A stretch of 64,000 nt of DNA from Anisodus tanguticus. Taxonomy: Eukaryota > Streptophyta > Magnoliopsida > Solanales > Solanaceae. Of the stretch, positions 44,411-54,985 are shown piece after piece. The translations under genes and the position numbers were made by a program. Where the stretch lies: NCBI GenBank assembly GCA_034509755.1, contig CM067550.1, forward strand, positions 17,415,001 to 17,479,000. The letters run 5' to 3'. Position 1 is the first letter of the stretch; each line of letters begins with the position of its first letter. Below the pieces are notes generated by a model that was not told where the DNA came from, searched no databases, and worked only from the letters and a program-made list of their open reading frames with translations.

Positions 44411-45900
44411 TTGAAGGGAGCTGGAGCGACGAAGTACGGTAGGATACCTTACAGGTTAGATGCTGCTCCTGAGACCATCCCAAAGAAAATCAAGATGCCT
44501 GACATACCTAAGTATAATGGCACCATGGATTCATAAGAGAACATTGTGAACTTCGAGGTAGTCATCACTAGAGACGACCAAAAGCAGCATGAAATCGAAG
44601 TAGTCATGCTGAAGAAATTCAGCCAAACGCTCACAAAGGGAGCACTTTCTTGGTATACTCTTTTACCTGAAAATTCTATTGACTCTTTTGCTGCTCTTGC
44701 AGATGCGTTTGTGAAGGCCCATGCAGGGGCTCGAAGGGTCGAAACCCACAAAGAAGACATCTTCACCATAAACAGAGGAAAGATGAGTTGCTCCGCAGTT
44801 ACGTGGAAGCTAGATATGGCAATGGATCTTGGACCCGGTCCGGATCCGGTGGATTCATATTCATTTCATAGGATATGGATCTTCAAAATTTGGACCCGAT
44901 GGATCCGGATCGGATCCGAATCTGGATCTTGTATTTGAGATCTGTATCCGGTTCAGATTCGATTCTTGGATCCGTTTTTTATTAAATATATTCATAACCT
45001 AGAATGTAATTTTATAAGTATTTTCTTTAAAAAATTTCATAATTTATGTATTGGGTAAAGAGTTGAACCAGTATAAGGCACAAGTCACACAACCATGTAA
45101 TTTGTCTTTGAAGTTTTATTTCTTTTACCTAAATGCTCTCTACAGTTTTTCATATTTTCATTTCTATAAAAAGAAAAAATTATCACTCTTCTTTAAATTT
45201 CCCTTTCTTGAATCTGCTAGCCGTAAGCTTTAAGTATCTTTCTCTCATTTGTTTGATCAGCAAAAAAAAATGGGACTTTTGATAAATGACTGACATTGTT
45301 TTATGTTATTTAATGAAGTCAATCAGTAGAACTACAAGTGGAGCATCACTAAAACCTCCAAAAATTAGCTCAAAGTTACAACTTGTTCAGCATTACTAAT
45401 GAAGTCAATCGTCTTTATTTTCTTGTGATGCTAAAACTTTGTTTAGTATTTTGGAAGAATGGTGTCATATTTGTGTAGGTTGATTGAATGAACTCAATCA
45501 TTTTTTTCAATCAGATTGCGCTTCATTTTGTCATAAAAGTTTCAACATGTGGGAATATTATTCAAGCCAAAAAAATTTACATGTAGATCCAGATCTGATC
45601 CGTGGACCCGGTGGATCCGGATTTGGATTTGATTTTTATGGACCCAATGGATATGGATCCATGTATGAAAAATGAATATGGATCTAGTAGGATCCGGTCC
45701 AGATCTGATCTGTTGCCATCCCTAGTGGGAGCGATTCCAGCGGGAAAGGATGTTGTTGCCCGCTATTCCTGAAGATTGGGTTGTTGCGGCATTTGCAGAC
45801 GGTCTGAATGTTAACAGTTCGGATGTCTCAAGAAAGTTGAAAGAAAGCCTGAGGGAATTCCCAGCCATGTCCTAGAACGAAGTAAACAATAGATACACAT
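44411..45900 (+). pseudogene. Gypsy gag, split by a hAT insertion
   Basis: Before the insertion: 'KKIKMPDIPKYNGTMDS', a TAA in the next codon position, then 'EIEVVMLKKFSQTLTKGALS', 'WYTLLPENSIDSFAALADAF' and 'KAHAGARRVETHKEDIF', which is the retrotransposon gag (RETROTRANS_GAG) core. After it: 'RMLLPAIPEDWVVAAFADGL' and 'SRKLKESLREFP'. If the 914-base hAT and one 8-base duplication copy are ignored, the two halves are in frame ('TWERFQRERM' across the joint), so the hAT entered an open gag. Confidence 0.9.
44811..45724 (-). mobile_element. Non-autonomous hAT element B, nested in gag
   Basis: Ends TAGATATGGCAATGG and (right, reverse complement) TAGGGATGGCAACAG. Target duplication GTGGAAGC (44803-44810) and GTGGGAGC (45725-45732), one mismatch in eight. 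Same family as element A at 24546-25333, reversed: the inner 'AACCTAGAATGTAATTTTAT' block at about 44996-45015 is the complement of a block at about 25118-25137 in A. Subterminal GGATCCGG-type repeats at both ends. Confidence 0.92.
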
Positions 45901-46262
45901 CTAAAATGAGGATATAAGATGACCTATGGGCTGACCCCTAAGCAGAGGTTGGAAGAGGACCACAAGGTAAAACACGGAAAACCTCGGCGTTCAGGCAGCG
46001 AGACCCGAGGGACTGGTATAAGCCATATTCATCTAGTCCACCTCCAAGAAATGAGGAAAGAACAAACATGTCACAATATGATCAGGGTTAGCCCAGAAGG
46101 GACAGGGAGGCGCTGCAAAGGAAGTCAGAAATTACTCGGGTCCACTAAGCGTGGCCTCTTATAACTTCAATGTGGATTGTGCAGTTGTTCATGGCAATGA
46201 AAAATATGAAGGAAGCCCAATTTCCTGTAGCAACACGATCCAACATAGATAAGTGGGGCATG

Positions 46263-46640
46263 AATATAGAGCTTTAGTATGAGTTTCATGGGATTCTGGG
46301 GCATTCAACGAAAGACTGTAAGCATCTGCGCTATGTGGTGGCAGACTTATTAAGCAGGGGACACCTGAAAGAATTCTTCAGCAGTCGGTCCAAATATGCA
46401 CGAGATAAGAGAACTAAGACTTTGCGGGAGCATCTAACACAGTCTGACACAAATATAGAGCTTTAGTATGAGTTTCATGGGATTCTGGGGCATTCGACAG
46501 AGGACTGTAAGCATCTGCGCTATGTGGTGGCAGACTTATTAAGCAGAGGACACCTGAAAGAATTCTTCAGCAGTCGGTCCAAATATGCCCGAGATAAGAG
46601 AACTAATACTTTGCAGGAGCATCCAACACAGTCGGGCGTA
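46263..46640 (+). repeat. 189-base tandem duplication in gag C-terminal region
   Basis: Copy 1 46263-46451, copy 2 from 46452. The unit is 63 codons and keeps frame. It encodes 'EFHGILGHSTEDCKHLRYVV' and 'LSRGHLKEFF', a part of gag that precedes the protease. Both copies carry the same TAG stop early in the unit. Confidence 0.9.
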
Positions 46641-46739
46641 GTCAACATGATCACCGAAGGAGATATCATCGGAGCGGTGTCTCAAAGGTTGCGAAGTGAA
46701 GAACCTCTCCCCTCTAGGAAGAGAGGAAGGGGCGAGATC

Positions 46740-46880
46740 GAAGACCCTATTACATTTGGCAGAATGGAGAGGATTGAGGGCCCACACGCTGATACACTGA
46801 TAATATCTATTCAAATCTTTAATTTTAACATTAAGCATGTTCTTGTCGATCCAGGTAGCGTTGTTAACGTAGTTCAATAA
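46740..46880 (+). pseudogene. Gypsy protease, start only
   Basis: 'DTLIISIQIFNFNIKHVLVD' followed by 'PGSVVNVV' resembles the beginning of a gypsy aspartic protease (usual LVDxGSSxNI). It stops at 46877-46879 and nothing of RT follows. Confidence 0.7.
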
Positions 46881-47340
46881 AGACGAGGGCCCACAACGAG
46901 CGGAGACCACTGAGACACCGCCTAATTGCTCTGGCATACTGGCAAGGGTAAGGTCAAAAAAAGAATAAGTAGAAGTAGACGATGAAGTCATTGTTTAAAG
47001 TATGGGTCATGATGATAGAAAGTTAAGTTCAATCAAGGAGAAAAGTGAGAATAAGAATGAGGAAAAGAATGTGGGGGTCATCCCCTTAAATAGCCGAAGG
47101 AAGTAATCATTAATCTAGAAAAGCGAAGCGGCATTCCCTGTCAGGAAATGTCAATCGGTGCCTCTGAAAAGGTGCCGCTGAATGAGTAAATGGGTGTATT
47201 AAATGGCACTCTAACAAAATTTCTGATCTTGTGAAAAGTGGCGACGCTTCGGCTAATTTCCCACAAAAAGTTCAAAAATGAACAGACTCTTCCACTTCTG
47301 AGGCTCATGAAATGAAGGTCTCGGAAAGTGGGGGACTATC
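46881..47340 (+). other. Gypsy 3' non-coding region and polypurine tract
   Basis: No ORF on the plus strand. It ends in the purine-rich AAAGTGGGGGACTATC just before the 3' LTR. Confidence 0.7.
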
Positions 47341-50300
47341 TGTATTGGGGGTGTCGCGCCCGATTTTGACCTGCGGGTTCCGCGACGCGATGGGTCGATC
47401 GCCTCTGGATTGGACAAAAATGCTTGCTTGAGGAGTCGCCACCTAATTATTCTAAGGTGAATTAGGGCACCTGAATGCTAACTAAATGCTGCAAAATAAC
47501 TCCGATTTTATGGTCTACGAAACTAATGAGATTCTAGGTAAGGGTTCTTTATTATCCTAAAGGGAAGGGGTTAGGCATCCTTTAAGATCCGCTAACTTGC
47601 GGTTATCCGATCAAATTCAGGTTAATTGTTATGCTAAGAAAAATGCATGTTTTTATACATATAAAAATAATATTGCAAGATGTTAATAGAATGATGCATT
47701 TTGTACAAGTATGCATTTGTATGGCATTAATATACATGTAAAGCTAAAAAAAGTACAAGTATGCATTTGTATGAAAATTGATAAAAATGTATGCAAGGTG
47801 TTATTATGGGCAACGGGCCTAAAATAAATAAACTAGCGATTTTCAATTTTAAAACTAACCGAGCCTAAAATAAATAAACTAGCGATGGGTTTTCAGTTTT
47901 GGACTACCATATTAATTAATTCTATGTCTACCTATTCTAAATATTTCAATAATTTCACGAGTACAATAATATTACAATGCAGAATGAAAATAAAGCTGAA
48001 TTAAAGAAAGTAAAAGACAACAACAAAAATAAGAAATCTCCGAGGGGTATTTTGCCTTCTTTGACTTTATCTTTGCAAGCTGTCAAGAATAAACGGTTAG
48101 AAACAATTGAATATACATAACTTCGGATTCGTATCCAAAACAGTAAATGTTTTGATTACGGAGGGCTCGACTCAAATTTTGAAAAGATCATTCCGGTCAC
48201 GTCGTGGTCGCGAACGTATGACTCGTTGGTCATTTTAGTTGCCTTGCCTACCGAACATGTTGGTCTCTTGGGTGAAAAAGATTTAAGTTTCATCCTTGCC
48301 CAGAAGTTTTATTTTCCGTCTTTACAAATGTGGAGGCCTCAAAAATCGACGGATATTTTATCATCGGCCAAAATGCGGTATTTAATTCAAAAACAGTAAA
48401 CTAAACCAAAACAAGTAAAAACTAAAATCGAGAAGCAATTCTCGAAAAGACGCGATATTTAGTTTAAAACAAGTAAGACAATAAAAAGTAAATATCCGTT
48501 GCACGGATGTTTAAATGCCAACAGAGTAACCGAAACGAGAAATGAAAAAAAGCGCGGCCTCGAATTCAATTTCATCGGCCTAAAAGCGAGTAAAGTAGTA
48601 AAGCGATAAGATATCCGTGCACGGATGTTTAAATGCCAAAATAAACCAACAATTTGCAATTAAAATATGCGACCCGAATTTCGAAATTTCAAACCGAAAC
48701 GGGGTTTGAAATGTTTCGAAAATCGACCCGGTTCGGAATAGCGACCCGAATCAATTCTTTCCAAATTTTCAGGTAAACAACAACACAATAAAAACACGCA
48801 AAAATCTGAAAATTAACCGAATCGGGTAGACCCGACCCGGGTCAGTGACCCGACCCGGGTCAGTGACCCGACCCGAATCGGATGTTTTCAACCCGAATCG
48901 ATTTTCTTCCAAATTACGGATAACCAACAACACAATATAAACGTACAACAATCTGGAAATTATACAAACCGGGTCGACCCGACCCAAGCACAAGATGGCC
49001 CGACCCGAATCGGATTTTTCAACCCGGATCGATTCCTTTCCCAAATTTCGGATAACCAACAACAAGATATAAAAATAAAAAAATAAAATCGGAAATTTAT
49101 CAAATCGGGTCGACCCGGCCGAACAAGGCCGACCCGACCCGGACTCCGAAAACGGTGAAGAATAGCAAAAATTTCAGATTATTCACTACCAAAACCCCAA
49201 TAATTTTAACTTATATTTTTGGACTTTTTAAGACGATGAACAACACAAAAAGAAAACAATACCAACCTTAGGAGAATCTCAGATTTGCATTTTGGATTTC
49301 AAAACTTGAACTCGATTTTCGGACCTCCCAATTCCCCCCTAAAATAAAGAACAACATGGAGTATTTATAGATGGCTTAACCCCCCCAAGAACGAGTTTGA
49401 AATTCGAATAAAAGGTTTTAAAAAATCTGATTTTGGAAGCGGATTTTGGGGGTATGGGTTGCGGATTTTCGGGGATAAGGGTATGGGATGATGGTGTCAG
49501 GGGCAGAGGGGGGTTGGTGGTGGCAGTGGGTGAGGTGACCGGCGATGTGGGGTCGCCGGTATGGGGGTGTGGGGTGTGTGCGGCTGATGGGGGGGGGGGG
49601 GTTTGGTTGAGAGGTTTATTTTTGTTTTTGTTTTTAGGGTTTGTTTGGTTAAGGGGAAATAAAAGGGATGGGTGGTTGGGCTTGTTCGGGTGTGGGCTTG
49701 GAGGGAAATAAAAGGGAAAGGGGTCGAATGGGCTGGCCGGAAATGGGGTTTGGGTTTTGGGTTTTGGGTAAAATTGTTTTGGGTTAGGGGATTTAGGAAA
49801 GTAAAGGGATGATGGTTGGGCTTGGGGTGTTTGGCCGGTTGGGCCTGGTAGTTTGGGGCTGGGGCGATGGGAAATAAGAAAGGGGGGAGTTGGGCTGTTG
49901 CGGTGTGGGCTTCGGTTGGGGGTCCGAAAATGGGGTTTTGTTTTGGATTGGGAAATAAATGGGTTATGGGTTTAAAATAAAAAAAGGGATTTTATTATAT
50001 ATAAACAAAATAAAAAGCTTTGGAAAAATTATAAATTGTAGAGATGATAATATGATAAAATATAATATTTGTGAAATGCTTGATGCTTAAAAAAAATGCA
50101 ATGCCGTTTTGCAAAAAATAAAATAACATATAATATTAGGATAAAAGTATGATTATGATATAAAATGCAAATGACAATAAAAAATGCAAATAATAATAAT
50201 AATAATAATAATGATATACATACATATATATTCCTATATTTTAAAATTGTTTTAAGGTGTCAAAATATTTAAAATTGCAAATAAAATCAGAAAAGATGGG

Positions 50301-50770
50301 ACAAAATTGGGTGTCAACAGGGGGAAATGCATCCCAGGGAACCAACGTATTCGGAGGTTCAGATGGCCCGAAAATATCCTACAGTTGTTCCCCACTCCCA
50401 CCAACTTCTATCACATTCGTCAGTCTCGATTAGGGCGCCACAGAATGGTCTAGTTTTTTCTTATATATGTAAAGCTTAGGAAGGAAGCAACGACATCTTC
50501 ATCATCTTGCTCACTTTGTAAACCTAAACAGATTTCTCTCAAAGAAATATACTCGAAGAACTATTTATCCATTTTGTTTACTGCTTGTCCTGAATCTTAG
50601 CCTACTCTTTATTTTTTTCTTTGTTAATTTATCTCATATATTTATCATTATCATCTCTACCCGGGCTCGTCAAGGAGTTTCCCGGATCGGATATGACTCA
50701 CTTATTTTTAAGCCCTAAAATACAAATCTCTAACTAAGTTTCTGGATATAATCGATTTGACCGGAAAACA
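47341..50770 (+). repeat. 3' LTR of the gypsy element, interrupted
   Basis: Begins TGTATTGGGGG (47341-47351), interrupted by the nested element, resumes at 50320/50325 and ends CCGGAAAACA at 50770. Confidence 0.88.
47352..50319 (+). mobile_element. Large solo LTR (about 3 kb) nested in the gypsy 3' LTR
   Basis: TGTCGCGCCC...GTGTCAACA, 2968 bases, with an exact 5-base duplication GGGGG (47347-47351 and 50320-50324). No ORF with a domain, primer-binding site or internal pair of repeats was seen, so I read it as a solo LTR of a gypsy family with very long LTRs (Ogre/Tat-like in size). It contains three diverged ~130-base units rich in GACCCGACCCG/AACCCGAATCG (about 48660-49140), a G-rich 400-base stretch (49430-49960) and an (AAT)n run near 50190. 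1-531 of the window looks like the end of a relative. Confidence 0.82.
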
Positions 50771-50978
50771 ATATCCAAATATTTTATTTTTCATAATGTC
50801 CACTGATAGTGATCGATCGTAATGAAATAAATTTCGATGTATCGAAAGAATTGAACTTTTGTTGGTAAGTTGTAGGCATGGATTTTATTAAATGATATGG
50901 ATTAAGCATAATCTTAGACCAAGGATATGATGATCATTTAGTTGTGATAAGATCGTGGTATGTATAAACCACAAATTT

Positions 50979-51580
50979 AGGATCCGTTTGGCCATAAAAT
51001 ATTTTTACTTTTTTCTGTTTTTTTTTTGTTTTTTTTTGTGAATTAGTGTTTGATCATGAAAATTTTAAATACAACTTTAAGTTGTATTTGAAATTTGGAA
51101 AACACGTCAAACCTTGTTTTCACAGTTTTTGTTTTTGTTTTTTACCATTACTTTTGTATTTCACTTTTCAAATTTTACCCTGTATTTTTTATTTTTATAA
51201 ATTTGACCCTATTTAATTCAACCAACAACCAATATAAATACCCAACAACTTTAAACAAGGAAATACTAGAAAAATGTGTGGTCTAATGACGATATCTGTT
51301 GAAACGCGAATAATTGTGAACTTGATTATATCATTATATTAAAGAAAATCTATATAAATCATACTTAATGTAATAGAAAGTTAGAGAACTGATTATTTTT
51401 ATTAATTGCTTTTGGTGGTTTTGCTAGCTTAAAAATTGGGGGTTATAAATCATATTTCATATTTTTTTTAAAAATATCCAACAACGAAATATTTTGCAAA
51501 AACTATGGTCAAACACAACTCTAACTTCAAAATTTCCAAAAAAGTACTTAATTTTTTTTATTTCTATGGCCAAACGCCTA
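50979..51580. mobile_element. MITE with GTTTGGCCATA ends
   Basis: Left 'GATCCGTTTGGCCATAAAAT', right (reverse complement) 'TAGGCGTTTGGCCATAGAAA'. Interior contains 'ACAACTTTAAGTTGTATTTGA'. A 63-codon ORF inside (51095-51286) is not considered a gene. Confidence 0.7.
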
Positions 51581-51944
51581 CTTAGAATCTATATCTAAAA
51601 AACTATAGAATCTTTTAAAAATTAAGCACTAATTCGTGTGCAATTAATATTCAATGATCTAATATAAAACAGTGCAAGAGAAAGTCAGCAACTACAGGAA
51701 TTACGTCTTAATACACTCGAAATAAACAAAGAAATAAAAAAGGGTTTTTGACAATTGATATATGAGTAGGCTTCTGATTCTTTTAAAAAATTGGGATGTC
51801 TTATTTGAGCTCAACTAAGAACAAGTTGTACTTCGTGCCAGCATAACTACCTTATTAGTATATCCACACATAGATTTGGTTTGTTTTATGCTGATCTATA
51901 ATTTTAATCTTTTATTGTTTTTTGTTTTTTTTTGTTTTCCTCCA
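51581..51944. other. Intergenic AT-rich DNA
   Basis: Nothing recognised. Confidence 0.4.
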
Positions 51945-52013
51945 AGTGTCCAACATTCATATTGGCTTGACTAATTCCGAATTCGTGCCGAAAAGTCTTG
52001 TGGGTACAATAAT
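51945..52013 (-). mobile_element. SINE 3' part, cut by copia 4
   Basis: Plus strand 'AAGTGTCCAACATTCATATTG', 'GCTTGACTAATTCCGAATTC' and 'GTGCCG..' align with the SINE at 783-880 (reverse orientation). The alignment stops at the copia LTR edge (52014). Confidence 0.6.
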
Positions 52014-52936
52014 TGTAGGAAACGGGAAGTAAATAAATATTGCAAATGCTAGAAAGGATAAACTACTCAAGATTACAACAAACTGGAAATAAGAACGATT
52101 ACAAACTCCTTGTGATTTGTTGAGCCGAGTGATGACACTCTGTCTTTAAGACAAGATTGCCCCGTATATAACCTTTTATGTTCGTGGGCAATAGTCTCCC
52201 AAGATACAACAACAACTAACAAATGAGCAAAGGAAACTCAAGTGTTACTCTTGAAGAACTTTGAATATAAAAAACTTGCTAGAGAGGAAGAAGAAGATTT
52301 CAGAAAATTTCGAAGTGTTGAACAATTAAGCCAAAGGCCTCAATTTATAGTGTAAGGAAATGATCCCTCAACTAGCCAACTAATGGCCTACAATAGCCAT
52401 GTAATGTCACTTATTGAGGGGTTACATTCAGCCAAATAATGGCTGAATTCATGTACCAAATAATGGAGATTCAATGCTCCAAAACCAGCCCAAAAGTCAG
52501 AACTTTCCATTTTCCCGTCGCAGCATTCTGCCTCCGAAGCGCCGCGGCTCTGCGAATCGCGGTGCCTCGGCTCCACTAGCCCAAACCACCATTTAGCGTC
52601 GCGTCGCGTCGCGGCGCTCCGGCGCTGCGACTCCGACGGTGTTGCGACGCGGCCCTTCACGGCTCTGCGGCGATTTCTGACTCGTTTCATCTTACACTTC
52701 GTACACTTCTTCCTTCGTGTACCAACGTGGAATACTTGTCATTTGGTCAATAACCATCCATCATTCTATGTCTCAAATTACGTATGTACCAATATCTCTT
52801 TCACTAATGAAGTTTACGATACTTGGCACTACTGTGTACACGTGTGTGAAAACGACGTTTCCGACGTGCGGGGCCCCAATTTTTCGAGTCATAAATAATG
52901 GGATAAACTTAATTCCACATTATTAAATCTCCAACA
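52014..52936 (-). repeat. 3' LTR of copia element 4
   Basis: TGTAGGAAAC...CTCCAACA on the plus strand, 923 bases, TG/CA ends, with a GC-rich patch (52510-52680) containing several 'GTCGCGTCGCG'/'GGCGCTCCGGCGCTGCG'-like motifs. A possible TATA box lies in its transcribed direction. Confidence 0.8.
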
Positions 52937-53695
52937 ATCCCCTCTTGAAAGAGATTTTGGCGATTCACAAGGTGCCTATTTCCAGCAATCTTTCAGCGGA
53001 CAGATGTTGCATCTGGATTGGTAGTTTCTGCTTTGAACCTTCCATAGTTGAATACCATCAGACTTACCGTGCGGTGAACGTGATGTCTTGAACCGTCAGT
53101 GTTTAGTGTAAGCCAAGTCAACGGTACCAATACAACAACTTCCCTTACTCTGTTCTTCGTAATGTTTTGTCCGTTGTGGCCGTGGACACTTCTTGGATTC
53201 TTAAGTGCGTTCATTTGAGGCGGCATATCCTCTCACTTAAATAGGTGGTCTCCTACAAGGTATCCTTCTATACCCCACTTTACAAGTGTTAGGAACCATT
53301 AAAAGTTTCCCCAAACCTAACCTCAACTATTGAGGATCATTAAAGGTTTTGGAAACTTAACATTTACCCACATTGCAGATAGCACTTATCGTCCATCGCG
53401 GGAACGACTTTGGATTTGGTGTTTCTTTACAGAAATCACTATCCGAAGTGCTCATGCTTCCACCAAAGCGCTCAACTGAACCTTTACAGCTTAATTTTCC
53501 CATTGAACTTAATTCCTGGGATCTCCAGTCAGTAAGGTTGGGTTACCACCGTATTGGTCCTTATAGCTTGAGTTTTAAGCCTATTCCCCTAGACAATCAG
53601 AATATCTGATCTTTAGGTAAGCCCTTTGTCAGTGGGTCCGCTATGTTATCCTTTGATTTTATGTAATCAATTGATATTATACTCGTGGTGATCAG
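52937..53695 (-). other. 3' untranslated part of copia 4
   Basis: No domain on either strand; plus ORF 53373-53609 and minus ORF 52993-53226 show no family feature. It lies between the RNase H end and the polypurine tract, where this lineage carries several hundred non-coding bases. Confidence 0.6.
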
Positions 53696-54985
53696 CTACC
53701 TAACGGTCTTATGTCTCCGTCGAATATGACGAGACTTGCCATTGTACATAGAACTTTGTGCCCTTCCTAGAGCTGACTGGCTGTCGTAGTGGATCATTAC
53801 AGAAGGTACGGGTTTGTCCCAACAAGGGGCATCCTCTAAGAAGTTGTGAAGCCACTCAGCTTCTTCTCCTGCTTTGTCTAAAGCGATAAACTCTGATTTC
53901 ATCGTGGATCGGGCGATGCAAGTTTGCTTAGAGGATTTCCAAGACACAGCCCCACCACCAATTGTAAATATATACCCACTGGTGGACTTGGTGTTCTCTA
54001 TATCAGATATCCAGTTTACATCACTGTACCCCTCTAGTACAGTGGGATATCTCGAATAATGCAACCCGTAAGTTAGCGTGTATTTCAGGTATCGTAGTAC
54101 CCGATTCAATGCCTTTCAATGATCATTACTCAGATTATGGATAAACCTAGCCAACTTGTTGACTACATAAGCTATATTAGGTCGGGTGCAGTTTGTTATG
54201 TACATCAAACTCCCAATCACCTGTGCATATTACTCCTGGCATAGGGGTGCACCACAATTTTTATCAAGCTTTTGATTTCTATCCAGTGGTGACTTCATAG
54301 GCGAACTGTCAAACATCTTGAACTTTCTCAACACATCCTCGATGTAGTGAGATTGAGATAAGACCAGTCCGGCAGATGTCTTAGAGATCTTTATCCCTAA
54401 AATAACATCTGTGATACCCATATCCTTCATGTCGAAGCATTGTTTCAACAGTTCTTAGTCTCTAGGATCAAGCTAGGACTGCTCCCTGTGATCAACATGT
54501 CATCTACGTACAAGCACATCATGACGAACGAGTCAGAGTTACTTTTCGTGTAGACACATTTGTCACACTCATTAATGGAGAAACCCTTCGATAGTAGAGT
54601 ACTATCAATTTTTTTTGTGTCATTGCTTCGGGGCCTGTTTCAACCCGTACAGAGATTTGACAAGTCGACAGACTTTCTTCTCTTGCCTTGGAACCACATA
54701 CCCCTCGGGTTGTTCCATATAATTTTTTTCTTCCAAATCACCATTTAGGAAGGCTGTCTTGACATCCATTTGATGTATCTCAAGGTTACGCAACGCTGCG
54801 ATCGCAATGAATACTCATATGGACGTCATCCTAGACACCGGGGAGTACGTGTCAAAATAGTCAAGGCCTTCCTTCTGCTGATAGCCCTTGACTAACAACC
54901 TGGATTTGTACTTATCTATAGACTCATCTGTTTTATACTTCTATTTGAGTATCTATTTATAACCCAAAGGTTTTTTTCTGGAGGA
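53696..54985 (-). pseudogene. Copia 4 reverse transcriptase and RNase H
   Basis: RNase H at 53696-54109: 'DIENTKSTSGYIFTIGGGAV', 'SKQTCIARSTMKSEFIALDK', 'MYNGKSRHIRRRHKTVR'. RT pieces: 54230-54448 ('QCFDMKDMGITDVILGIKIS', 'GLVLSQSHYIEDVLRKF'), a YVDDML box near 54500, 'QMDVKTAFLNG'-like sequence near 54730-54770 and 'PLGYK' at 54950-54970. Stops and shifts throughout. Confidence 0.88.

Larger units (their letters stand above)
43244..50770 (+). mobile_element. Gypsy element with gag-protease only, carrying two later insertions
   Basis: 5' LTR 43244-43726, primer-binding site TGGCGCCGTCTGTGGGGA (43730-43747), gag, start of a protease, then directly non-coding DNA, a polypurine tract AAAGTGGGGGACTATC (near 47323-47340) and the 3' LTR 47341-50770. 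RT, RNase H and integrase are absent, so it is non-autonomous or internally deleted. A hAT element sits in gag and a long solo LTR sits in the 3' LTR; removing them leaves about 3.6 kb. Outer flanks TCATC and ATATC share only 3 of 5 bases. Confidence 0.88.
52014..54985 (-). mobile_element. Copia element 4, 3' half
   Basis: A copia element of a different lineage from elements 1-3. Present are the 3' LTR (52014-52936), polypurine tract (minus strand TCAAGAGGGGAT, just inside), a long 3' untranslated part, RNase H and RT. It ends at about 54985 where LINE 2 begins; integrase, gag and 5' LTR are missing. Confidence 0.88.

Noticed and set aside
48660..49140. Possible CRISPR-like or satellite array of GACCCGACCCG units
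   Set aside because: The units are few, diverged and part of the solo LTR; CRISPR arrays do not occur in plant nuclear DNA.
49433..49711. Gly-rich plus-strand ORF of 92 codons
   Set aside because: It is a low-complexity G-rich stretch inside the solo LTR; no homologue-like features.
52500..52690. CpG-island-like host promoter
   Set aside because: The GC-rich patch is inside the copia 4 LTR, with no host gene start nearby.
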